NCBI GenBank assembly: GCA_021825225.1
Contig: JAKAIH010000198.1
Coordinates: forward strand, 1-5,747
Length of the DNA stretch: 5,747 bases
Origin: Pseudomonadota bacterium
Lineage (GTDB): Bacteria; Pseudomonadota; Gammaproteobacteria; Burkholderiales; SG8-39
Direction: 5' to 3'
The stretch's first letter is position 1; every line of letters starts with the position of its first letter. Below, piece by piece: positions 1 through 4,937 of this stretch. Under the pieces are notes generated by a model, which did no database searches, was not told the DNA's origin, and saw only the letters and a list, made by a program, of their open reading frames with translations. The translations under genes and the position numbers were made by a program.

Positions 1-1
1 G

Positions 2-1435
2 CTGTGCCCCTTGCTCACCGGTGGCGCGATCGAGGCGCTGCTGCTGCGCGGCGCCGACAGCCTGAAACAAACCTTCCTGCCGAAAATGGTGGAAGGCATC
101 TGGACCGGCACCATGAACCTGACCGAGCCGCAGGCGGGTTCGGACCTGGCGCTGGTCAAGTCGAAGGCGGTTCCCCAAAGGGATGAACGACTGGGCGATC
201 ACTACCGCATCTCGGGGCAGAAGATATTCATCACCTACGGCGAACACGACCTGGCCGAGAACATCGTGCACCTGGTGCTCGCGCGCACACCCGATGCGCC
301 CGAGGGGGTGAAAGGGATTTCGCTGTTCGTCGTGCCCAAGTTCCTCGTCAATGCCGACGGCAGCCTGGGCAAGAGGAACGACGTGCAGTGCGCCTCGATC
401 GAACACAAGCTCGGCATTCACGCGAGCCCCACCGCGGTGCTGATCTTCGGTGAAAAGGAAGGCGCGATCGGTTATCTGGTGGGCCAGGAAAACCAAGGCC
501 TTGCCTACATGTTCATCATGATGAACGCCGCGCGCTTCGCGGTCGGCCTGGAGGGCGTGGCGATTTCGGACCGCGCCTACCAGCTGGCGCTCGCCTATGC
601 CAAGGAGCGCGTGCAGAGCCGCGATCTGGCCGGAGGTGCCAAGGCGGTGCCCATCATCCGTCACCCCGATGTGCGGCGCATGCTGATGAGCATGAAGGCG
701 CAGACCGAGGCGATGCGCGCGCTGGCCTATGTGACTGCGGCGGCGATGGACATCGCACACCGCGACCCTGACGCCGGCCTGCGGGCCAAGCACCAGGCCT
801 TTGCCGACATGATGATCCCGGTGGTGAAGGGATGGAGCACCGAGACCTGCATCGAAGTGGCATCCACCGGCATCCAGGTGCACGGCGGCATGGGCTACGT
901 AGAGGAAACCGGCGCGGCGCAGCTGCTGCGCGATGCGCGCATCACCACCATCTACGAAGGCACCACCGCGATCCAGTCGAACGATCTGGTCGGGCGCAAG
1001 ATGGCGCGCGAGGGCGGGGCGACGGCGAAGGAAGTGATCAAGGCGATGCGCGTGGTCGAGGGCGAACTCGCGCAGGCGCGGGGCGAGGACCTGGCGGCGA
1101 TCCGCGCCGGCCTGGCCGCCGGCATCCAGGCGGTGGAAGAATGCGTGACCTGGATCGTCGCGACTTACGCGGCGGACATCAAGGCGGTGCACGCCGGCTC
1201 GGTGCCCTTCCTCAAGCTCATGGGCATCGTCTGCGGCGGCTGGCAGATGGCGCGCGCGGCGCTGGTGGCCGAGCAGCGCCTCGCAGCCAAGGAGGGCGAC
1301 GCTGCGTTCTACCAGGCCAAGATCGCGACGGCACGCTTTTATGCCGACCATATCCTGGCGCAGGCGCCGGGCCTGCGCAATATCGTCATGCGTGGCGCTG
1401 CCGGTGTCATGGCGCTAAGCGAAGAGCAGTTCTAA
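2..1435 (+). CDS. Acyl-CoA dehydrogenase, long (~600 aa) class with C-terminal extension; 5' partial
   Basis: This is a flavin-dependent enzyme that would make the alpha,beta-double bond in an acyl-CoA and pass electrons to ETF. The reading frame is open from the window edge, giving 477 residues; relatives of about 590-600 residues suggest roughly 115 N-terminal residues are missing. Visible are the flavin/substrate-domain motif TEPQAGSD (around bases 122-145), the C-domain motif HGGMGY (881-898), and IYEGTTAIQ, whose Glu codon (956-958) matches the catalytic glutamate of medium-chain-type dehydrogenases. The last ~125 residues after this domain form the extra helical C-terminal domain of the DmdC/AcdA-like class, ending ALSEEQF. 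That class includes 3-methylmercaptopropionyl-CoA dehydrogenase (DmdC), but many members are mislabelled and I cannot assign the substrate. The frame is intact and the active-site Glu is present. A 20-bp palindrome follows the stop by 14 bp. Confidence 0.93.
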   Translation: MCPLLTGGAIEALLLRGADSLKQTFLPKMVEGIWTGTMNLTEPQAGSDLALVKSKAVPQRDERLGDHYRISGQKIFITYGEHDLAENIVHLVLARTPDAPEGVKGISLFVVPKFLVNADGSLGKRNDVQCASIEHKLGIHASPTAVLIFGEKEGAIGYLVGQENQGLAYMFIMMNAARFAVGLEGVAISDRAYQLALAYAKERVQSRDLAGGAKAVPIIRHPDVRRMLMSMKAQTEAMRALAYVTAAAMDIAHRDPDAGLRAKHQAFADMMIPVVKGWSTETCIEVASTGIQVHGGMGYVEETGAAQLLRDARITTIYEGTTAIQSNDLVGRKMAREGGATAKEVIKAMRVVEGELAQARGEDLAAIRAGLAAGIQAVEECVTWIVATYAADIKAVHAGSVPFLKLMGIVCGGWQMARAALVAEQRLAAKEGDAAFYQAKIATARFYADHILAQAPGLRNIVMRGAAGVMALSEEQF

Positions 1436-1443
1436 GAGTTTAA

Positions 1444-1472
1444 TTGGAAATGAGGGGATATCCCCTCATACT
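1444..1472 (+). promoter_or_regulatory. Candidate sigma-70 promoter with a palindrome filling its spacer
   Basis: TTGGAA (1444-1449, four of six matches to TTGACA) and CATACT (1467-1472, four of six to TATAAT) are separated by exactly 17 bp. Nearly all of the 20-bp palindrome at 1450-1469 falls in that spacer, where an operator could sit. Transcription would start near 1479, giving a leader of about 56 nt for the DUF3460 gene that contains the hairpins described below. Both hexamers are imperfect, so this is a candidate only. A competing -10-like TCTAAT at 1513-1518 matches better but has no -35 and would start transcription inside the ribosome binding site. Confidence 0.3.
1450..1469. repeat. 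Perfect 20-bp palindrome with GAGGGGA/TCCCCTC core
   Basis: The two 10-base halves ATGAGGGGAT and ATCCCCTCAT are exact reverse complements with no spacer. As RNA it could fold into an 8-bp stem with an ATAT loop, 14 nt after the acyl-CoA dehydrogenase stop. No T-run follows (next bases ACTCCCGAAAG), so it is not a textbook intrinsic terminator. It could be a transcript-end stem or a protein-binding operator. The same core arms recur after the carboxyltransferase stop (4894-4915). Confidence 0.75.
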
Positions 1473-1483
1473 CCCGAAAGTCT

Positions 1484-1514
1484 GGGGCCATTTCGGTAAT
1501 TCCGAAATGGCCTC
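1484..1514 (+). promoter_or_regulatory. Stable stem-loop upstream of the DUF3460 ribosome binding site
   Basis: Left arm GGCCATTTCGG (1486-1496) and right arm CCGAAATGGCC (1502-1512) form a perfect 11-bp stem with a 5-nt TAATT loop. One G-U pair (1485/1513) and one G-C pair (1484/1514) can extend it. The following bases (TCTAATCTAAAAG) are not a U-tract, so termination is uncertain. It could be a leader structure, a weak terminator for the upstream gene, or a dyad operator. The structure is certain from the sequence; the role is not. Confidence 0.6.
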
Positions 1515-1529
1515 TAATCTAAAAGAGGC
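1510..1529 (+). promoter_or_regulatory. Ribosome binding site AGAGG with a possible masking hairpin
   Basis: AGAGG (1524-1528) lies 6 nt before the ATG at 1535 and fixes that start. GCCTCT (1510-1515) is its exact complement plus one more pair (AGAGGC, 1524-1529), separated by an 8-nt loop AATCTAAA, so the SD can be paired. Bases 1510-1512 also belong to the right arm of the stronger stem-loop just upstream, so the two structures compete for the same bases. Whether this acts as a switch is inference. Confidence 0.4.
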
Positions 1530-1534
1530 GACAC

Positions 1535-1771
1535 ATGGCAACGGACGAATCCAAGCTCAGCAGATTCCTCGACGAGTTCAAGCAGAAGACGTACGAATCG
1601 GAGTTCACCAAATTCATGCGCGAGTTCAGGCAGAAGAGGCCGCAGCTCGAGGCGGAGCAGACAAAAAGCCGCGCGATCTGGTGGGACCACAAGCAGGACC
1701 TGGATACCATCAGGCGCGCACAGGAGTCGCGCGTCAAGCAGCAGCCTTATGTCTATCAGAACAAAGTCTGA
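1535..1771 (+). CDS. DUF3460 family protein
   Basis: This is a 78-residue, highly charged, soluble-looking protein with no signal peptide or membrane segment. I recognise the family pattern: a Y-E-S-E-F-T-x-F start of the core (residues 20-27), a middle A-x-W-W-D motif (around 47-51), and an end R-x-x-x-x-S-R-V-K-Q-Q-P-Y-V-Y-Q (around 60-75). DUF3460 has no known function and is, to my knowledge, mainly betaproteobacterial. The ATG has an AGAGG ribosome binding site 6 nt upstream. The family core usually begins near the Tyr at residue 20; the preceding residues here are an extension that duplicates the core (see the repeat at 1547-1636). The gene is preceded by a structured leader and followed after 6 bp, in the same frame, by a TPR lipoprotein gene. 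It is less GC-rich than its neighbours. Confidence 0.85.
   Translation: MATDESKLSRFLDEFKQKTYESEFTKFMREFRQKRPQLEAEQTKSRAIWWDHKQDLDTIRRAQESRVKQQPYVYQNKV
1547..1636 (+). repeat. Imperfect tandem duplication inside the DUF3460 gene (2 x 42 bp, 48-bp period)
   Basis: Residues 5-18 (ESKLSRFLDEFKQK, bases 1547-1588) and 21-34 (ESEFTKFMREFRQK, bases 1595-1636) align without gaps: 7 of 14 residues identical and most others conservative (L/F, S/T, R/K, L/M, K/R). By my hand count the DNA matches at 32 of 42 positions. The second copy is the recognisable family core, so the first looks like a duplicated N-terminal extension. Confidence 0.75.
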
Positions 1772-1777
1772 GCGTTC

Positions 1778-2443
1778 TTGACCTACAGCTTCATCAGAAA
1801 GGCAGGCGTCATCGCCTGCCTTGTTGTTTGTGGAGGCTGCGCGCAGGTCGCGCTGGTGTCGGTGACGCCGATAATCGCGGCGCTCGCGCGCCACTTCGAT
1901 CAGGCCACCGCCGACCGCATCGTCGAACTGGAGCAGAAGCAGGACTGGTCCGGCATGCTCAATCTGGCGCAGGCCCAGTTGCGACGCGAACCGGAGCGCG
2001 CCGAATGGTGGTTCCTGCAGGGCTACGCACAGGAGCGGCTGGACCAGCCTGCAGCCGCCGTCCTGTCCTATCAACAGGCGACGCGTCTCAGCCCGGAAGA
2101 CGAGGGCGCCTGGCTCGCACTGGGCCGCAGTGAAAGCGCGCTAGGCCGGCCCGAGCAGGCGATTCAGGCCTATCGCCAGGCGTTGCGCTATCGGCCCGAA
2201 TCGGCGCAGGCGTATCTGGCGCTGGCCGAGCTGTATCTGCAGCAGGGACAGCCGGACCTTGCGCTGCCGAATTACCGCGAGAGCCTGCGCTACGATCCGG
2301 AACTGGAGCAGGCTTGGATTGGTCTCGTCAGCGCGTATCAGCGCACCGGTCAGAGCGAGCGCAGGGACGAGGCGCTGCGGGGGCTGCGCAAACTCGATCC
2401 CGCGGCCGCGGACCGGTTCGAAAAACAGCATCCGATGAAATAG
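1778..2443 (+). CDS. TPR-repeat lipoprotein, probable
   Basis: This 221-residue protein has a basic N terminus (R7, K8), a hydrophobic stretch (about 9-20) and a lipobox-like V-C-G-G-C with Cys21 as likely lipidation site; Ala at +2 would favour the outer membrane in the Lol scheme. Cys at -3 is less usual, so lipidation is likely but not certain. Four 34-residue tetratricopeptide repeats follow in exact register (about 76-109, 110-143, 144-177, 178-211), each with the W/Y-x-x-L-G/A...A...Y-x-x-A/S-L-x-x-x-P pattern; residues 56-74 may be a half repeat. TPRs bind proteins, so a periplasmic scaffold or assembly role is plausible; no specific function can be assigned. TTG at 1778 is the only in-frame start after the upstream stop that keeps the signal sequence; the next in-frame Met is near residue 60. 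There is no good SD, only TGAG overlapping the previous stop, which suggests translational coupling. It converges on the SDR gene with a 7-bp gap. Confidence 0.85.
   Translation: MTYSFIRKAGVIACLVVCGGCAQVALVSVTPIIAALARHFDQATADRIVELEQKQDWSGMLNLAQAQLRREPERAEWWFLQGYAQERLDQPAAAVLSYQQATRLSPEDEGAWLALGRSESALGRPEQAIQAYRQALRYRPESAQAYLALAELYLQQGQPDLALPNYRESLRYDPELEQAWIGLVSAYQRTGQSERRDEALRGLRKLDPAAADRFEKQHPMK
1799..1831 (+). terminator. Terminator-like hairpin inside the lipoprotein signal-peptide codons
   Basis: AAGGCAGGCG (1799-1808) and CGCCTGCCTT (1813-1822) form a perfect 10-bp stem with a TCAT loop, and TTGTTGTTTGT (1821-1831, eight T of eleven) follows. The shape fits an intrinsic terminator for the DUF3460 transcript, 27 bp after its stop, yet it lies within codons 8-18 of the TPR gene. 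It could instead act as a partial terminator or as an mRNA structure limiting lipoprotein translation. Confidence 0.45.
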
Positions 2444-2450
2444 GCCGCGT

Positions 2451-3212
2451 TTAGCCCGCAGCCAGCCCGTCGTCGGCGGTGATGACCGCGCCATTGATGA
2501 AATTGGACTGCTCCGAGGCAAGCAGCAGCACCAGCCCATCCAGGTCCTCGGGCTGGCCCACGCGCCGGCGCGGCAGCATGCTCACCAGTTTCTTGCCGCC
2601 GTCGGTCTGCCAGTATTCGCGGTTGATCCCGGTTTCGATATAGCCGGGGCAGATGGCGTTGACGTTGATGTTATAGCGCCCCCATTCGTGCGCCAGCGCC
2701 TTGCTCATGTGTACGACTGCCGCTTTGGACATGCAATAGGTGGACAGCTGCGCCAGCACGCGCAGGCCCGCGACCGAGGCGATATTGATGATGCGCCCGG
2801 CACATTTGCGCGCGATCATGCTGCGCCCGACGGCCTGTGCGACGAAAAACGCGCCCTTGCAATTGGTGTCCGTCACGTAATCGTAGTCCGCTTCCTCGAC
2901 CTCGATGGCGCGCTGCTGTTTGCTCACGCCGGAGTTGTTGACCAGGATGTCGATCCCGCCCAGTACCGACTCGGCGGCGGCCACCGCGGCACGCACGCTC
3001 GCCACGTCGGTGACGTCCATCCTCACGGCGCAGGCCTTGCGGCCGGCCTGTTCGATTTCCTGTTTCAGACGGGCGAGCTTGTCGGTGCTGCGCGCTGCCA
3101 GCGCGACGCCGGCGCCGGCTGCGGCGAGAACCTGGGCGAAACGCCAGCCGAGTCCGCTGGATGCGCCGGTAATCAGCGCGGTCTTGCCGTCGAGGCGAAT
3201 GCCTTGCTGCAT
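2451..3212 (-). CDS. Short-chain dehydrogenase/reductase (classical SDR)
   Basis: This is a 253-residue NAD(P)-dependent oxidoreductase of usual SDR length, probably a cytoplasmic tetramer. The Rossmann motif TGASSGLG is at residues 15-22, the NNSG variant of NNAG at 92-95, and the catalytic tetrad at Asn117, Ser146 (in NIAS), Tyr159 and Lys163 (YCMSK). Arg41 after the second beta strand suggests NADP(H), as an inference. Nearest types would be 3-oxoacyl-ACP reductase-like or 3-hydroxyacyl-CoA dehydrogenase-like SDRs; the substrate cannot be read from sequence. ATG at 3212 is chosen because AAGGA (complement of 3219-3223) sits 6 nt upstream and LDGKTALITG begins where the family does; the frame stays open further upstream but would run into the carboxyltransferase gene. 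It is divergent from that gene across 121 bp, so co-regulation is possible, and its end nearly abuts the end of the TPR gene. Confidence 0.92.
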   Translation of the reverse strand: MQQGIRLDGKTALITGASSGLGWRFAQVLAAAGAGVALAARSTDKLARLKQEIEQAGRKACAVRMDVTDVASVRAAVAAAESVLGGIDILVNNSGVSKQQRAIEVEEADYDYVTDTNCKGAFFVAQAVGRSMIARKCAGRIINIASVAGLRVLAQLSTYCMSKAAVVHMSKALAHEWGRYNINVNAICPGYIETGINREYWQTDGGKKLVSMLPRRRVGQPEDLDGLVLLLASEQSNFINGAVITADDGLAAG

Positions 3213-3248
3213 GGGGTTTCCTTTCTGTTCGCGATTTTTTCCGCAGCC

Positions 3249-3277
3249 AAGGTAGCGTGTTCCGTCCGCGGCGGCAA
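3249..3277 (-). promoter_or_regulatory. Candidate sigma-70 promoter for the SDR gene
   Basis: Reading the minus strand, TTGCCG (complement of 3272-3277) and TACCTT (complement of 3249-3254) are separated by 17 bp. The -35 matches four of six consensus bases, the -10 three of six. A leader of about 30 nt would carry the AAGGA ribosome binding site. Spacing and position support it; the weak hexamers limit confidence. Confidence 0.35.
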
Positions 3278-3285
3278 GCGCCGCG
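3267..3285. repeat. Inverted repeat between divergent promoters
   Basis: CGCGGCG (3267-3273) and CGCCGCG (3279-3285) are perfect reverse complements around a 5-bp GCAAG centre. It overlaps the candidate SDR -35 and lies just upstream of the candidate carboxyltransferase -10, a good place for a shared operator. The arms are pure G/C in a GC-rich genome, so chance is a real alternative. Confidence 0.35.
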
Positions 3286-3289
3286 TTGC

Positions 3290-3298
3290 TGGTAGACT
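3290..3298 (+). promoter_or_regulatory. Candidate extended -10 for the carboxyltransferase gene
   Basis: TGGTAGACT reads as a TGn extension plus TAGACT (four of six to TATAAT). It would start transcription near 3305 and leave a leader of about 30 nt before the GTG at 3334. No convincing -35 is seen at the right distance. Confidence 0.25.
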
Positions 3299-3322
3299 TG
3301 GGCGCAAGCACATCACCGATGC

Positions 3323-3328
3323 GAGGGA
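3323..3328 (+). promoter_or_regulatory. Ribosome binding site that selects the GTG start at 3334
   Basis: GAGGGA ends 5 nt before the GTG at 3334. The alternative in-frame starts, ATG 3319 and TTG 3286, either overlap or precede this site and lack an SD of comparable quality. Confidence 0.65.
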
Positions 3329-3333
3329 ACAGC

Positions 3334-4881
3334 GTGACCTGGCAAGCTGAGATAGACGAGCTGCGCAAGCGCGAAGAACTGGGGCGCAGAATGGGCGGGC
3401 CGGAGAAAATCCGGCGCCAGCATGAAGGCGGCAAGCTGACGGTGCGCGAGCGCGTCGCCGGCCTGCTCGATGAAGGTTCGTTTCACGAAATCGGCGCCAT
3501 CACCGGCAAGGCGCGCTACGACGCGGCGGGCCAACTCATCGACATGGTGCCGACCAATCTGGTCATGGGGCGCGGCCGCATAGACGGGCGGCCGGTGGTG
3601 ATCGCCGGCGACGATTTCACCGTGCGCGGCGGCGCCAACGACGGTGGCCTGCGCGAGAAACTGGAGCGCGTCGAGATGATGGCGTACGAGCTGCGCCTGC
3701 CCATGGTGCGCCTGGTGGACGGCACCGGTGGCGGGGGCTCGGTGAAAAACATCGAGCAGGACGGCAGGACGCAGATTCCCACGATCGCGATCTGGGAGCA
3801 GGTGGTGAACAACATGTCGGTGGTGCCGGTGGTTTCGCTCGCGTTGGGCTCGGTCGCGGGCCTGGGTTCGGCGCGGGTGGCTGCGAGCCACTACTCGGTC
3901 ATGGTGAAAGACACGTCGCAACTCTTCGTCGCCGGCCCGCCGGTGGTGGCGCGGGTGGAGAAGAGCTATGAAAAGAACGAACTCGGCGGCAGTGCGATCC
4001 ATACGCGCAATGGCGCCGTCGACGACGAGGCGGCGAGCGAGGCCGACGCGTTCGCGCGCGCGCGGCGCTTTCTGTCCTATTTGCCGAGTTCGGTGTACGA
4101 GCTGCCGCCGCGCGCGGCCTGCGACGACGACCCCGGGCGCAGCGACCCCTGGCTGATCGAAGCCGTACCCAAGGATGCGCGCAAGGTGTACAAGATGCGC
4201 CGCGTTATCGAAGCGCTGGTCGACCGCGGCTCGTTTTTCGAAATCGGCAAGTTGTGGGGGCGCTCGGTGATTACCGGTTTTGCGCGCTTGAACGGTTGGC
4301 CGGTGGCGCTGCTCGCGAGCGACCCTTATTTCTATGGTGGCGCCTGGACCGCACAGGCATCCGAAAAGGTGACGCGCTTTGTCGATCTGGCCGAGACGTT
4401 TCACCTGCCGGTGGTGCATCTGGTGGACATTCCGGGTTTTCTTATCGGCCTCGAGGCAGAACGCACCGCGACCATACGCTACGGCGTACGCGCCATGGCC
4501 GCGGTATGCCAGGCGAGCGTGCCCTGGTGTTCGATCATCGTGCGCAAGGTATTCGGCGTGGCCGGTGCCGCGCACCAGAATTCGGGGCGCTACAACCTGC
4601 GCTACGTCTGGCCCTCGGGCGAGTGGGGCTCGCTGCCGATTGCAGGCGGTCTGGAAGCCGCTTACCGGGCCGACATCGAGGCTGCGCCCGATCCCGCAGC
4701 AAGAATGGCCGAGATCGAGAAGCGCCTGAAGGCGTTCACTTCGCCGTTTCGCAGCGCCGAGTCCTTCATCGTCGAGGAAATCATCGATCCGCGCGACACT
4801 CGGCGCCTGCTGTGCGAATTCGCCGAACTCGCGGCGCCGCTGCGCGCGCCTGGCAAGACCGCCTTCGGTATCAGGCCTTAG
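3334..4881 (+). CDS. Acyl-CoA carboxylase, carboxyltransferase (beta) subunit
   Basis: In acyl-CoA carboxylases the beta subunit moves CO2 from carboxybiotin to an acyl-CoA. From the GTG at 3334 the protein is 515 residues, the usual PccB-like length; it opens TWQAEIDELRKREEL and the family motif R-M-G-G-P-E-K-I-x-R-Q-H follows. Two crotonase-fold halves are visible: the N half contains LLDEGSFHEIG (about 44-54) and the glycine-rich D129-G-T-G-G-G-G-S; the C half repeats the entry motif as LVDRGSFFEIG (about 295-305), then LVDIPGF (363-369) and FGVAGAA (407-413). The glycine-rich segments would form the CoA/biotin oxyanion holes. Compared with classic PccB, DSGGARIQEG is replaced by DGTGGGGSVKN and the late MGAKGA-like segment by WGSLPIAGG, so this belongs to a divergent branch and propionyl-CoA should not be assumed as substrate. 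No biotin carboxylase or biotin carrier gene is in the window. It is divergent from the SDR gene. Confidence 0.9.
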   Translation: MTWQAEIDELRKREELGRRMGGPEKIRRQHEGGKLTVRERVAGLLDEGSFHEIGAITGKARYDAAGQLIDMVPTNLVMGRGRIDGRPVVIAGDDFTVRGGANDGGLREKLERVEMMAYELRLPMVRLVDGTGGGGSVKNIEQDGRTQIPTIAIWEQVVNNMSVVPVVSLALGSVAGLGSARVAASHYSVMVKDTSQLFVAGPPVVARVEKSYEKNELGGSAIHTRNGAVDDEAASEADAFARARRFLSYLPSSVYELPPRAACDDDPGRSDPWLIEAVPKDARKVYKMRRVIEALVDRGSFFEIGKLWGRSVITGFARLNGWPVALLASDPYFYGGAWTAQASEKVTRFVDLAETFHLPVVHLVDIPGFLIGLEAERTATIRYGVRAMAAVCQASVPWCSIIVRKVFGVAGAAHQNSGRYNLRYVWPSGEWGSLPIAGGLEAAYRADIEAAPDPAARMAEIEKRLKAFTSPFRSAESFIVEEIIDPRDTRRLLCEFAELAAPLRAPGKTAFGIRP

Positions 4882-4893
4882 AGGTGGGGACAG

Positions 4894-4915
4894 GCGAGGG
4901 GACGCATCCCCTCGC
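4894..4915. terminator. 9-bp stem-loop between convergent genes, probable bidirectional transcript end
   Basis: GCGAGGGGA (4894-4902) and TCCCCTCGC (4907-4915) form a perfect stem with a CGCA loop, 12 nt after the carboxyltransferase stop and 22 bp beyond the end of the TRAP gene on the other strand. There is no T-run on either side, so it is a U-less candidate. A 10-bp palindrome CAGCCGGCTG (4925-4934) lies next to it, just beyond the TRAP stop. Its core matches the palindrome at 1450-1469. Confidence 0.5.
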
Positions 4916-4937
4916 GCATCGCTTCAGCCGGCTGCTG

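Noticed and set aside
832..1443. 203-codon plus-strand frame inside the acyl-CoA dehydrogenase
   Set aside because: It is Arg/Gly/His-rich and out of frame with conserved dehydrogenase motifs such as HGGMGY and IYEGT.
1513..1518. TCTAAT as a -10 box (five of six matches)
   Set aside because: No -35 at suitable spacing and no TGn extension; transcription would begin inside the ribosome binding site.
1514..2074. 186-codon minus-strand frame opposite DUF3460 and TPR genes
   Set aside because: No family similarity that I recognise; Leu/Arg-rich composition expected from an antisense frame.
1444..2133. 229-codon plus-strand frame starting in the structured gap and crossing two genes
   Set aside because: It overlaps both the DUF3460 and TPR genes out of frame, has low-complexity Arg/Gly/Ala composition, and its start lacks an SD.
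1535..2443. A single gene split by an in-frame TGA (DUF3460 and TPR genes share a frame)
   Set aside because: The DUF3460 protein ends with its normal family tail (KQQPYVYQ), and the next frame opens with a complete signal sequence, so these are two genes.
3108..3119. 12-bp palindrome GCCGGCGCCGGC, repeated at 5389-5400
   Set aside because: It encodes Ala/Gly-type residues in two unrelated genes and is expected by chance in such GC-rich coding DNA.
3286..3333. Longer carboxyltransferase starts at TTG 3286 or ATG 3319
   Set aside because: The added residues match nothing in the family, and GAGGGA is well placed only for GTG 3334. ATG 3319 remains possible.
2688..3350. 220-codon open frame on the plus strand opposite the SDR gene
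   Set aside because: No domain or SD is evident, and it lies opposite an SDR with a complete catalytic tetrad.
3313..4575. 420-codon open frame on the minus strand opposite the carboxyltransferase
   Set aside because: It is rich in His and Arg with no recognisable domain, a typical antisense shadow of a GC-rich gene; the plus strand has clear family motifs throughout.
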